This document shows positions 7,779 through 16,389 of a DNA stretch of 29,670 nucleotides, piece by piece (the first letter of the stretch is position 1; every line of letters begins with the position of its first letter). The DNA comes from UBA1672 sp033851915 (lineage in GTDB: Bacteria > Pseudomonadota > Alphaproteobacteria > Micavibrionales > Micavibrionaceae), in the NCBI GenBank assembly GCA_033851915.1, contig JAWSVM010000005.1, positions 1-29,670 of the forward strand, in the 5' to 3' direction. A program made the position numbers and the translations under genes. Below the pieces are notes generated by a model. That model did not search any database. It was given only the letters and a program-made list of their open reading frames with translations, and had not been told where the DNA came from.

Positions 7779-7825
7779 AAGGCCGCAAGAGATCATTGTC
7801 TCCTACGGCCTTCCTTCTTCTTTCA
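7779..7825 (+). terminator. Terminator after mobA
   Basis: AAGGCCG (7779-7785) pairs with CGGCCTT (7806-7812), with further GAGA/TCTC pairing inside the loop. It is followed by a pyrimidine-rich tract (TTCCTTCTTCTTTC) rather than a pure T-run, so termination may be moderate. It lies 23 bases after the mobA stop. Confidence 0.6.
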
Positions 7826-7866
7826 AAACGGAACGTGTGTGGGTCGCCGTTCTTACTTAAAACCAT

Positions 7867-7886
7867 ACATACAAGTACTTGTATGT
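7867..7886. promoter_or_regulatory. Perfect 20-bp palindrome, probable operator of the XRE gene
   Basis: ACATACAAGTACTTGTATGT is a perfect palindrome 66 bases upstream of the XRE regulator start. A related half site (ACTTGTGTTTGTAT) occurs at 7937-7950. Autoregulation by the neighbouring HTH protein is the natural inference. Confidence 0.6.
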
Positions 7887-7952
7887 TGATATTCACGCTA
7901 CTTTATCAGTGATACAAAAAGCAAGAGAATTTTTTTACTTGTGTTTGTATTT

Positions 7953-8234
7953 ATGGATCTAAAAAAGCAAAATGCCGAAGTTATAAAATATTTGAGAGAG
8001 GTCAATAAACTCACTCAACAGGAACTTTCTGCCCGTTCCGGTTTGGCAATTTCTACAATCAGAAGTATAGAAGGTGGGGCGTATCTTCCCCGCGTTGACA
8101 CTGTTCTTAAGCTTGCCAAAGCGTTTGATATTGACCCTGCATTTTTAATCTGGCCTCTTTGGGAATATCAAGAAGGTAAGGTGAAAAAAGCAGTCGAAGT
8201 TTCACGTCGATTAAGAAGCTCCACAACACATTAA
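7953..8234 (+). CDS. XRE/Cro-CI family transcriptional regulator
   Basis: A 93-residue single-domain repressor. The HTH_3 core covers about residues 8-60: LREVNKLTQQELSARSGLAI then STIRSIEGGAYLPRVDTVLK, followed by LAKAFDIDPAFL. I start at ATG 7953; a GTG four codons upstream is also in frame, and neither has a clear Shine-Dalgarno. It sits just downstream of a perfect 20-bp palindrome and before the exported-protein/RTX genes, so it may control itself and possibly that cargo. Its 3' end overlaps by four bases a 27-residue ORF on the other strand. Confidence 0.85.
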   Translation: MDLKKQNAEVIKYLREVNKLTQQELSARSGLAISTIRSIEGGAYLPRVDTVLKLAKAFDIDPAFLIWPLWEYQEGKVKKAVEVSRRLRSSTTH

Positions 8235-8314
8235 TCATAAAAATAGGCCTTAACAAATAAAGCTGGAAGAACACTATTGTCTTCATGAATTGCATTGGTT
8301 TCTCTTGGTTGCAT
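8231..8314 (-). CDS. 27-residue small ORF with a strong ribosome binding site
   Basis: On the minus strand, ATG at 8314 is preceded at seven bases by AGGAGG (8327-8322), one of the best ribosome binding sites in the window. The peptide begins MQPRETNAIHEDNSVL and ends PALFVKAYFYD. It is acidic to neutral with a short aromatic C-terminus and no membrane segment. It is convergent with the XRE gene and divergent from the exported-protein gene. It could be a leader or signalling peptide, or part of a small regulatory unit. I do not recognise it; the case rests on the ribosome binding site alone. Confidence 0.4.
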   Translation of the reverse strand: MQPRETNAIHEDNSVLPALFVKAYFYD

Positions 8315-8372
8315 TTTATTACCTCCTATAGTAGCGTATTTTTATTCTGATGATTTATACGGAGAGAATACT

Positions 8373-9137
8373 ATGACAGCTATAAAACTTATTCTGGTTA
8401 TGCTTTTTGCTACTTCATCTACATTATTTTCTATACCCAAAGTAACCTTAATGAAAAAAATTATAAGCCTGTTCATTTTTAATATTATTGTATTGAGTTT
8501 TATAAACGGTGCTTTTGCAAATACTGTAAAGAATAACTATTGTAATCCTTATTATAAAAATGTTGATATTGTCTTTATTGGTTATGAAGAAAAAACCCCT
8601 AATTCTAGAGGTTTAGACTGGAAGAAAATTGTTCAAGAAGCGAGTAAAACCGCTGTAAAATATTTCGAAAACGAAAATATAAAATCCGAAATAACCAAAC
8701 AGACGGTAGTAGAGGCACTAAAGAATAATCCTGATGCGCTTTATTTAAAATTAGTTTTTTCTTACGTTGACAAGAACGCGGTGAGCATCCCTTTTGAAGA
8801 AAATAAAATGGCTAGTTGGCTTGAAATATCGCGTATTTTAGACGGCTCTCTTAGAACTCAAAAGGTTAAGACTTTTAATCAAGAAATTACATTTCGTAAT
8901 CTTACAGAAAATTCTAAGCAAAATCATATTTCTTTGAGAGCATCTCAAATGGGATCATTATATTTTGTTGCATGTGGTGTCCTTCATTCTACAGCGCATA
9001 AAGTTTGTAGTGACATGGCGTTTAATGCACAATTCAGAGCCAGCTCTAATAAAATTATCCCAATTAAAGATAAGTGTGTCGATATACCGTCAGACTCAAT
9101 GATTAAAATATATGAAGAACTAGTAGAAAAACTTTAA
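8373..9137 (+). CDS. Exported four-cysteine protein upstream of the RTX gene
   Basis: From ATG 8373, which has GGAGAG six bases upstream, the product is 254 residues. A second in-frame ATG at 8451 gives 228 residues beginning with a textbook Sec signal peptide (MKKIISLFIFNIIVLSFING, then AFA before a polar mature start) but no good ribosome binding site. The longer form would carry two hydrophobic segments in a row, so the true start is uncertain. The mature part is lysine-rich with four cysteines (in NNYCNPY, VACGVL, KVCSDM, DKCVDI), suggesting two disulfides in the periplasm or outside. It lies 17 bases before the RTX gene, so it is probably co-expressed and may be an accessory or immunity factor; that is inference. 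I do not recognise the family. Confidence 0.75.
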   Translation: MTAIKLILVMLFATSSTLFSIPKVTLMKKIISLFIFNIIVLSFINGAFANTVKNNYCNPYYKNVDIVFIGYEEKTPNSRGLDWKKIVQEASKTAVKYFENENIKSEITKQTVVEALKNNPDALYLKLVFSYVDKNAVSIPFEENKMASWLEISRILDGSLRTQKVKTFNQEITFRNLTENSKQNHISLRASQMGSLYFVACGVLHSTAHKVCSDMAFNAQFRASSNKIIPIKDKCVDIPSDSMIKIYEELVEKL

Positions 9138-9154
9138 TATTAGAAAGAAAAGAT

Positions 9155-12100
9155 ATGCCAACTATAACGAATGCAACACAAGTTACAGATGGAAATATTG
9201 TGTTTCTTGGACAAGCAGGTAAGCTAAACGCAAGAACTCTACAAAAACTTTTTATTAATCTTAGGGCTTCTTCGGAAGCATTTGATCTAAAAATACAGGA
9301 CATTCAGAACTCTGGAAAAAAACTTGTTATCTCCATACCAGATACCGGAGGAGCAGGGGGTGCTAATACAGAAAATTATGAACTCTTACCAAATATTGTT
9401 GATTCAATAATACGTATCCCTTTAGATGCTTTTAATGGTGATTTTTATGAAACAGTTAACAATGGTACTGGGCAATTTTCTTTAGAAAGATTATTAGCAC
9501 ATGAAATATTCCATGCTCATCATGATTTAACAGATAATGTACTTGGTGATAATGATTACCCAGCAGAAGAGCAAGATGCTGTTGATTTTGAAAATCTAGT
9601 TAAAAATCAGCAAGCTGATTCCTTGGGACTTGCTCATGAATCAGAAAGAGAAAATCACGAGCAGGGTACAGAGAGTAATAGCCTAGGAGATAATTCTAAT
9701 ATTACTGACCCTACTATTCTTGACCCTAATGAACCGTCTCTTCCTCCAGAAGACCCCAGCAATCCTGGTGATCCAAAATTAGTTATTCCTAAAAATCCGT
9801 GGTTGCCGGATTGGCTGCTTTCCCCCCTTGTGCTTGACCTTGATGATGATGGTATAGAGCTATATTCAGTCGGCGATTACGGAACATATTTCGACTTGAA
9901 TGGTGACGGACAAGCAACCTTAACTGGATGGGTTGAACCGGATGATGGGTTGTTAGCACTGGATGTTAATCAAGATGGGATCATTAATGATATTACGGAG
10001 CTTTTTGGCTCTGGCACGACTGATGGTTTTTCTATTCTCGCAACATATGACAGTAATGCAGATAATAAAATTGATTCAAGTGATACAATCTTTTCTGATC
10101 TTTTAGTTTGGACGGATATAAATAGTGATGGATTTAGTCAAGCTGATGAGCTTCATACTTTAACAGATCTGAATATAATTTCTATCTCTTTGAATGTGAC
10201 TCGTCTTGCCAATATAGATAATGCAGGAAACAGCATTACACATGAATCCAGTTATGAAACAAGCGATAATGCTACTCATACAATTGTTGATGCTTGGTTT
10301 GATGATAATCCGTTCCTTACAGTAAATGTAGAGGATTATGATTACGATTTACGGGTTGCATTTATGCCTACTTTTAAGGGCTATGGTCAATTAAAAGATT
10401 TGTATATAGCAGCTTCCATTGATAATAGCACTGATCCAGATAGCTTGATGGAGCAACTCACATTATTTGCAAGCACTCTTACGCTCGAAGATGCTTTAGC
10501 AGATTGGGACAGTGTTGAGGCTGATGTTCAGGATTTACTGTACCGTTGGGCAGATATTGAGAATGTTGATCCTCAAGGGCGAGGAGAAAATGTTGATGGT
10601 CAACATTTGGCATTCTATGAGGCTATTCGAGGTGAAGCATTTAATCAGTATGGACATAGCGACCCACACCATGATGCAGGTGCATTTGTGGAATCTATAT
10701 ACGATTATATGTTGACGTATTATACGGCACAACTTGTGGGGCAAATTGATGCGGGTAGTATTTTCACGAGCGCTAATTATGATTTATATCATGCTAGTAT
10801 TAAAGGTGATTTGACTTTATTGCAAAGCGGTATTGATGCTGTAGAAAGTCAAGCAATCTCTGCCGTTGACGCAGTGGAGATTTGGACTCATTTTGCGCAA
10901 TTACTTGGATATACAAAGGGGTTGGATAATCTCACGGCATCAGAAATTACCGCACTTGACGCAGCAGTAGCGGCGACAAATGATCCTGCTATATCAAGCT
11001 GGGCAAATGTTGTTTCATCAATGGAACTATCATTGGGTGAATTAATTGAAAGTGCTGCGGATTGGGAAAATTTTGATGATGCAGCGTCTTACAATCATGA
11101 AATTCACGGCACAGTAAATGCGGATACGATCACCGATGCTTATACGGGATCTGATAACGATAATTTATTTTACGGACATGAAGATAACGATGTAATTTAT
11201 GCTCTTGATGGTAATGATAAAATTGATGCAGGTGCAGGCAACGATACACTTGTAGGTGGGACTGGTGACGACATTATGATTGGTGGTACTGGTGATGATA
11301 TTTATATCTACACGTCCGGTAATGACACCATAAGTGAAGAAGGAGGTGGTGGGTACGATGTAATTCATGTGGAAGCTGCCACAGGATTTACTCAAGCTGA
11401 CTTAACGCTGTATAGGCAAGGGGACAATCTAAATCTTCTTTTTTCAGATGGAAGTTTTATTGTTATTGACGGATACAGCACTGCTGATGGCTCGGTGGAA
11501 AAAATTATTTTTGATTTCGACAGTACAGAAATTGACTTAACTGCTCTAACCTCTGAAACTTTTTACGGCACAGCTGGCTTTGATGATTTTACGGCTAGTG
11601 GAACATCAATACAGACATTGCTTGTTTATGGCTTTGCTGGAAATGACGTATTGGAAGTATCCGGGGGCATAGGCGAAGTTTATGGTGGTGATGGTTATGA
11701 TGTGTTAATCGGAGATTATCTTGATGATGAGTTATATGGCGATAATCAAGGTGACTATCTGTTTGGAAATGCTGGTAATGATTTATTAGACGGTGGTGAT
11801 GGTAATGATGTTCTTGATGGCGGTGTTGGTGACGATATTCTGTATGGAGGTTCTGGTAATGATACCTTTCGTTTTGGCCAAGGGTATGGCAACGATTACA
11901 TAGAGCGGACAATTGTAGAAATAACATCAGAGTTAAATCATGATACAATCGATTTATTCGATGTATTACCCTCGGAAATTGAACTGTACAGAGCTGATAC
12001 GCCAAGTGGACGAACGGATCTTGTTTTTAAGATCATAGCAACAGGCGATGAACTAACAATCGAAGACATGTACGCCAAAAATGGCTTTTGGATAGCTGGT

Positions 12101-14329
12101 ATCGAGAATGTAGAATTTTCTGATGGAACAGTTTGGACGCATGAATCTATCATGGAGACATACATCGCTTTAAATACAACAAGCGGTGATGATGTGACGC
12201 TTGGTTTTGAAGCTGATGACGTGTTCTTAAGCAGCGCAGGAAATGATGTACTTCATGGCTATAGTGGTGATGATATCTACCATTGGGGCGCAGGTGCAGG
12301 AAATGACGTAATTGAAGAACTGACGTTAAATCTAAACAACGGAAATACTGCCGATAAAGTTATTTTTGATGGCCTAAACGTCTCTGATCTTACATTTCAA
12401 GCAAGTGGTGATGATTTACTGATTACCAATATTGTTACTCTTGAAACATTAACTATTAATAATCAGTTCCATTCCCTTAGCTATTATCACATCGAGAGTT
12501 TTGAATTTGCCGATAGCACTATATTAGATGAAGCGGCGATTGATACCCTTGCTCATCCATCATCCGGCGGTACTGAAATCAATGGTACAATAGGAAATGA
12601 CACTATCTATGGTGATGTTGAAGGCGTAGCCGATGATACGATCAATGGACTTGCCGGAGACGATATTATTTACGGCTATGCTGGTAATGACACGCTAGTT
12701 GGTGGCGCTGGAAATGATACCTTAAGAGGTGGTAACAATGATGATAGCTATGTTTGGTCGGTAGGAGATGATGATGACACTATCTATGATACAGATGGTG
12801 TTGATCAGCTTATCTTGCACAATGTTCTCGCAAGTGAGATCACTTTTGAAAAAAGTGGTAATTATGATCTTAAAGTTCATATCGGATCAGAGACTATTCT
12901 TCTCGATAATCAACTTAAATCGGATTACACAAGCACCTCAAACTACGACCAATACCAGATAGAAACAGCCTTACTTGATGGCGGTGGCGTTGTTGATCTT
13001 CTGAATAACCTAACCTTTGTTGGTACATCAAGCGGTGAAACGCTTACTGGTCTGAAAAATGGGAATGACATACTTGTCGGGCTTGGTGGAAATGATGTCC
13101 TTAGAGGATATAAAGGTGATGATAATTATGTCTGGTCTGTTGGTGATGGGAATGACACCATCTATGATACAGAAGGTACTGAGCAGCTTATCTTGCATAA
13201 TGTTCTCGCAAGTGAGATAACTTTTGAGAAAATCGGTAACTATGGTCTTAAAGTTCATATCGGTTCAGAATCTATTCTTCTCGATAACCAGCTTAAATCT
13301 GATTACACAAATACTTCGACTTATGATAAATATCAGATAGAAACACTTTTATTGGACAATGGTAGTGTTATTGACCTTCTGAATAACCTTACCTTTACGG
13401 GTACATCCGGCGGTGAAACTGTTAAAGGCTTAAAGAATGGCAATGATACGCTGTACGCTCTTGATGGCAATGATATTTTGTATAGTTATGCGGGGGACGA
13501 TACCCTGATTGGTGGTACTGGCGATGATACGTTGCGTGGCGAACTTGGTAACGATACCTATATTTGGTCTGTTGGGGATGGTGACGACACTATTTATGAC
13601 ACAGGCGGTATTGATCAATTGGTTCTACATGGTGTTCTTGCTAATGAGGTTCGTCTTGAAAAAAGCGGCGTTTACGATCTTAAAATTCATATAGGATCAG
13701 AAACTATTATGCTCGATAATCAACTTAGATCTGATTATACGAGCAATGCAACCTATGACAAATATCAGATAGAAACCATTTTGCTTGATAATGGAACTGT
13801 GATTGATATTGCAGATAACTTAACCTTCAATGGCACATCCGGCAATGATACTCTTACTGGAAGCAACGGCGATGATATGCTATTCGGTTTTGACGGAAAT
13901 GATGTGCTGAACGGTGATGATGGTCACGATACTTTAATCGGTGGGAATGGATCTGATTATCTCTATGGTAATAATGGTGATGATATTCTTTCCGGTGGAG
14001 CAGGGATTGATATGCTCTATGGTCAAGCTGGTGCGGATACGTTCGTGTTTGAAGCAGCCTCGGCATTTACCAACAGTGATAATGTTCAAGACTTCGATTT
14101 GTCTGATGGCGACAAGCTAGATATTTCAGATCTTTTGATTGGTTATGATCCGTTGACGGATGCAATTAGTGACTTCGTACAAATTACAGAAAGTGGCTCA
14201 AATTCTTACCTTTCTGTTGATGCGGATGGAGGTGCGGACAATTTTGTGCAAGTGGCTTATCTCTATAATGAGACTGGTTTGACTGATGAAGATGCGCTGG
14301 AAACATCTGGTAATTTGATTACAGTATAA
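9155..14329 (+). CDS. Giant RTX protein with HEXXH motif and type I secretion signal
   Basis: A 1724-residue secreted calcium-binding protein. At residues 116-120 the motif HEIFH (context LLAHEIFHAHHD, with downstream EEQDAVDFEN as possible third ligand) suggests a zinc metalloprotease domain of the M91-like kind. Residues about 220-345 form an Asp-rich FrpC/VCBS-type calcium module (PLVLDLDDDGIELYS, DLNGDGQATLTGW, LFGSG). From about 670 onward there are many GGxGxDxxx nonapeptide blocks, interspersed with a long unit repeated three times. The last ~75 residues (DGDKLDISDLL ... TSGNLITV) match the C-terminal target of type I secretion (VCA0849-like subclass). There is no signal peptide. No ABC transporter, HlyD or TolC is in the window. 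A secreted protease or adhesin is likely; the target is unknown. Confidence 0.92.
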   Translation: MPTITNATQVTDGNIVFLGQAGKLNARTLQKLFINLRASSEAFDLKIQDIQNSGKKLVISIPDTGGAGGANTENYELLPNIVDSIIRIPLDAFNGDFYETVNNGTGQFSLERLLAHEIFHAHHDLTDNVLGDNDYPAEEQDAVDFENLVKNQQADSLGLAHESERENHEQGTESNSLGDNSNITDPTILDPNEPSLPPEDPSNPGDPKLVIPKNPWLPDWLLSPLVLDLDDDGIELYSVGDYGTYFDLNGDGQATLTGWVEPDDGLLALDVNQDGIINDITELFGSGTTDGFSILATYDSNADNKIDSSDTIFSDLLVWTDINSDGFSQADELHTLTDLNIISISLNVTRLANIDNAGNSITHESSYETSDNATHTIVDAWFDDNPFLTVNVEDYDYDLRVAFMPTFKGYGQLKDLYIAASIDNSTDPDSLMEQLTLFASTLTLEDALADWDSVEADVQDLLYRWADIENVDPQGRGENVDGQHLAFYEAIRGEAFNQYGHSDPHHDAGAFVESIYDYMLTYYTAQLVGQIDAGSIFTSANYDLYHASIKGDLTLLQSGIDAVESQAISAVDAVEIWTHFAQLLGYTKGLDNLTASEITALDAAVAATNDPAISSWANVVSSMELSLGELIESAADWENFDDAASYNHEIHGTVNADTITDAYTGSDNDNLFYGHEDNDVIYALDGNDKIDAGAGNDTLVGGTGDDIMIGGTGDDIYIYTSGNDTISEEGGGGYDVIHVEAATGFTQADLTLYRQGDNLNLLFSDGSFIVIDGYSTADGSVEKIIFDFDSTEIDLTALTSETFYGTAGFDDFTASGTSIQTLLVYGFAGNDVLEVSGGIGEVYGGDGYDVLIGDYLDDELYGDNQGDYLFGNAGNDLLDGGDGNDVLDGGVGDDILYGGSGNDTFRFGQGYGNDYIERTIVEITSELNHDTIDLFDVLPSEIELYRADTPSGRTDLVFKIIATGDELTIEDMYAKNGFWIAGIENVEFSDGTVWTHESIMETYIALNTTSGDDVTLGFEADDVFLSSAGNDVLHGYSGDDIYHWGAGAGNDVIEELTLNLNNGNTADKVIFDGLNVSDLTFQASGDDLLITNIVTLETLTINNQFHSLSYYHIESFEFADSTILDEAAIDTLAHPSSGGTEINGTIGNDTIYGDVEGVADDTINGLAGDDIIYGYAGNDTLVGGAGNDTLRGGNNDDSYVWSVGDDDDTIYDTDGVDQLILHNVLASEITFEKSGNYDLKVHIGSETILLDNQLKSDYTSTSNYDQYQIETALLDGGGVVDLLNNLTFVGTSSGETLTGLKNGNDILVGLGGNDVLRGYKGDDNYVWSVGDGNDTIYDTEGTEQLILHNVLASEITFEKIGNYGLKVHIGSESILLDNQLKSDYTNTSTYDKYQIETLLLDNGSVIDLLNNLTFTGTSGGETVKGLKNGNDTLYALDGNDILYSYAGDDTLIGGTGDDTLRGELGNDTYIWSVGDGDDTIYDTGGIDQLVLHGVLANEVRLEKSGVYDLKIHIGSETIMLDNQLRSDYTSNATYDKYQIETILLDNGTVIDIADNLTFNGTSGNDTLTGSNGDDMLFGFDGNDVLNGDDGHDTLIGGNGSDYLYGNNGDDILSGGAGIDMLYGQAGADTFVFEAASAFTNSDNVQDFDLSDGDKLDISDLLIGYDPLTDAISDFVQITESGSNSYLSVDADGGADNFVQVAYLYNETGLTDEDALETSGNLITV
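12749..13830 (+). repeat. Three tandem long repeats inside the RTX gene
   Basis: A unit starting at the Tyr codon of Y(V/I)WSVGD begins at 12749, 13127 and 13559 (spacings 378 and 432 bases, that is 126 and 144 codons). Shared blocks include TIYDT, LHNVLASEITFEK, KVHIGSE, LLDNQLKSDYT, YQIET and DLLNNLTF. Units 1 and 2 are close to identical over long stretches of DNA, while unit 3 has diverged more and gained an extra calcium-repeat block. This points to internal duplication and possible recombination. Confidence 0.85.
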
Positions 14330-14358
14330 TGCTCTGAACCAAATACCGGATTGGATAC

Positions 14359-15150
14359 ATGGTAAAAGAAGAAAAAGAGAAACCACGAGTTCGTGTCGGA
14401 TTTATTCTGTTTTGGATTATTGCTGCATCGGTAATAGCCTTCTACAGTCATATTCTTTTCTTTCCACGCAGTCCGTTTTTACCTAGAAGTTCTTCCTATG
14501 AGCCATTTGAAAGACATTATCACCTAAGTACGAAATTTCCTTTCATCACGTCATATTTCCTGATGTTGCCCGAAGATTATGATCCCGAGCAGGAGGAGTA
14601 TCCTCTCGTTATGATGCTTCATGGTGTTAGCCGCCACATGTATGCAGGCAGCGCCTTAAAACATAACAAACGCCGTAAAAAATACAGAGTTATTGCTTAT
14701 ATCCCCATTGCTCCGCCCGTTTTTACTTGGGTCAATCCTTTTGAAGAGGACATTAAACCCGAAGCTTTGCCTGTTGCTATGGAAATCTTGGAAAGCCTGA
14801 AACAAGAATACAGCGTGGATGAAAATAGAATATATATTACCGGGTATTCAATGGGTGGTGTCGGTACTTATGCAGCGTTAGAACGATATAAAGATGTTTT
14901 TGCCGCTGCTGCCCCCGTTGCAGGAGCATGGCTTCCTGAAAAAGCTTATGATCTCGATGATATACCGATATGGATATTTCAAGGCGCTAAAGATCCTTAT
15001 GCTCCTCTTGGTCGTGCAGTGTATTCTGAATTGAAACAATTTTACCGCAATGTCAAATTTACCGACTATCCAACACGAGGCCATAGTGTTTGGGGCGATG
15101 TGTATGAAGACAATGAATTTTGGGACTGGTTAGTTACGCAGGAAAGGTAA
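14359..15150 (+). CDS. Membrane-anchored alpha/beta hydrolase (esterase-like)
   Basis: A 263-residue protein with a single hydrophobic N-terminal segment (about 14-34, GFILFWIIAASVIAFYSHIL) acting as a signal anchor, so the catalytic domain should be periplasmic. The alpha/beta-hydrolase triad is visible: nucleophile S164 in GYSMGG, acid D212 in GAKDPYAP, and H242 in RGHSVW, with HG at 88-89 as oxyanion loop. It resembles feruloyl-esterase/PHB-depolymerase-like or dienelactone-type hydrolases. It begins 29 bases after the RTX stop with a weak ribosome binding site, so it is probably in the same transcription unit. The substrate is unknown. Confidence 0.85.
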   Translation: MVKEEKEKPRVRVGFILFWIIAASVIAFYSHILFFPRSPFLPRSSSYEPFERHYHLSTKFPFITSYFLMLPEDYDPEQEEYPLVMMLHGVSRHMYAGSALKHNKRRKKYRVIAYIPIAPPVFTWVNPFEEDIKPEALPVAMEILESLKQEYSVDENRIYITGYSMGGVGTYAALERYKDVFAAAAPVAGAWLPEKAYDLDDIPIWIFQGAKDPYAPLGRAVYSELKQFYRNVKFTDYPTRGHSVWGDVYEDNEFWDWLVTQER

Positions 15151-15368
15151 TGGCTACCTAAGCTGTAAATTTCCATAATCTATATTATCACACATACGCC
15201 TTAGGAATAATTTCCTGCCACTGTGTGTGCCCCTGTCGGCCATTAGCGCCAGTTTATTTCCTACATGATAATATATGTGTTATAAAAATACTGGATATTT
15301 TAACCGTTTAAGTTGTAATATTTCTTAGTTTTACTAAGAGGTAACTTGTTAAGTTTCATGGAGGAATT

Positions 15369-15773
15369 ATGCCAGAGTTCAAAATACTCAATAATGTTAT
15401 TGACTACATGGAAGCGACAGGTTCAACCTATAAACTTGTTGGCCTATCTATAGACCTAGATTTTGTTGAACAGATAAACTCAGAAAATAAGACTATATAC
15501 ACGCTAACTGAATTAGAAAAGGCCACTGATAAGTGTTTAGCTTATGAGTGGTTAGAGCATACAGTGTGTGGAGCTGGAAAATATGGGAGCTTAAGAATTA
15601 CGCCTAAAGGTGTTGGTGCCGCAAGATCAAAACGAAAGTCGGAGGCACAAAAGGCTGCCCGTGGAATGCTTAAGAAAGCTTCTGATTATGTAGAAGATCA
15701 CAAAGGTCTATTTGTCGTGTTGGGCTTCTTATTGGCATTAGCAACATTTTCTATAAATTTTTTTGGAGAGTAA
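15369..15773 (+). CDS. Tail-anchored protein with winged-helix-like N-terminus
   Basis: A 134-residue protein with GGAGGAA just upstream of the ATG. Residues about 1-80 have the look of a winged-helix fold (TELEKATDKCLAYEWL ... YGSLRITPKGVGAA, a typical wing). A basic, Ala/Lys-rich linker and one C-terminal transmembrane helix (about 112-131, GLFVVLGFLLALATFSINFF) follow, so it is probably anchored in the inner membrane with the domain in the cytoplasm. It starts a three-gene unit, with the next gene four bases downstream. The 218-base gap upstream has no gene I trust. The function is unknown. Confidence 0.75.
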   Translation: MPEFKILNNVIDYMEATGSTYKLVGLSIDLDFVEQINSENKTIYTLTELEKATDKCLAYEWLEHTVCGAGKYGSLRITPKGVGAARSKRKSEAQKAARGMLKKASDYVEDHKGLFVVLGFLLALATFSINFFGE

Positions 15774-15776
15774 CTC

Positions 15777-16010
15777 TTGAAAGACATAAGCTTTACTATA
15801 GGGCTAAAGTGCTTCTTTTGTGATTGCATTTTAGAGGGGGATAGTGAAAAAGACTTTTCTTCTGGAGATATGCTTAGATGTCAACACTGCCATGAGCTTA
15901 ATGACTACGACGTTCTTATCGATATTGCGGCAAAAAAAGGAAAGGAGATCATTGCAGACCACGCTCAACAAGAAATTGAAAAGATACTCAAAAAAGCATT
16001 TAAGAAATGA
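15777..16010 (+). CDS. Small zinc-ribbon protein
   Basis: A 77-residue protein starting at TTG, with GGAG about nine bases upstream inside the end of the preceding gene. Four cysteines in two CxxC-type pairs (KCFFCDC and RCQHCHE) form a likely zinc ribbon at residues 11-40, followed by an acidic-basic helical tail. Its stop overlaps the next start (ATGA), which implies translational coupling. Proteins of this kind are widespread as uncharacterized small zinc-ribbon proteins; I make no functional claim. Confidence 0.75.
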   Translation: MKDISFTIGLKCFFCDCILEGDSEKDFSSGDMLRCQHCHELNDYDVLIDIAAKKGKEIIADHAQQEIEKILKKAFKK

Positions 16011-16303
16011 AATTTAACAAGCATGTGTTACAGGGAAGTTTCGGCAAATCAGGAATTTATAAGGTACTAAAGATGATATATAGACTTCGTACCTCATCTT
16101 CATTCGGCCAAAAGCAGACCTTTAGAGTTTGCTAATATTCCACCACTACCTGAAGAGCAATTTTACATTGTATACGAGAATAAAAATTACTCAGACGAGC
16201 ATGGCAATTGGTGGCTTGTACAAAAAAGGCGGCATTTGAAGTTCAATGAAGAAATAAACATTGAAACTCTAATGCTTGAGTGTGTGCCAGATCCAGTAAA
16301 GTG
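16007..16303 (+). pseudogene. Frameshifted third gene of the small operon
   Basis: ATG 16007 overlaps the zinc-ribbon stop and opens MKFNKHVLQGSFGKSGIYKV, but this frame stops at 16133-16135. A different frame picks up at about 16070 and runs to TGA 16301-16303 with convincing coding content (DFVPHLHSAKSRPLEFANI, then PPLPEEQFYIVYENKN, WWLVQKRRHLKF and LMLECVPDPVK). One indel near 16065-16085 would join them into a protein of about 98 residues. It is either a pseudogene or a sequencing error; the family is not recognised. Confidence 0.6.
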
Positions 16304-16389
16304 AAGGGCTTAACGCTTGACAAGAGAGCCTATTTTAAGCGTGGATTTACTACAAGATTTCCGCTTTCTAAAGCGTTGAACACTTTAGT

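Noticed and set aside
11595..12005. Histidine-rich 136-residue minus-strand ORF (and a similar one at 13854-14066)
   Set aside because: The histidines are the antisense reading of the Gly-Asp-rich RTX repeats; there is no independent support for a gene.
11150..13980. CRISPR-like regularly spaced repeats
   Set aside because: The periodicity is 27 bases (nine codons) in frame with the RTX nonapeptides; it is protein-coding repetition, and no CRISPR array or cas gene is present.
15151..15368. 30-residue minus-strand ORF starting near 15255
   Set aside because: It has only a weak ribosome binding site and no recognisable feature; not enough to call a gene.
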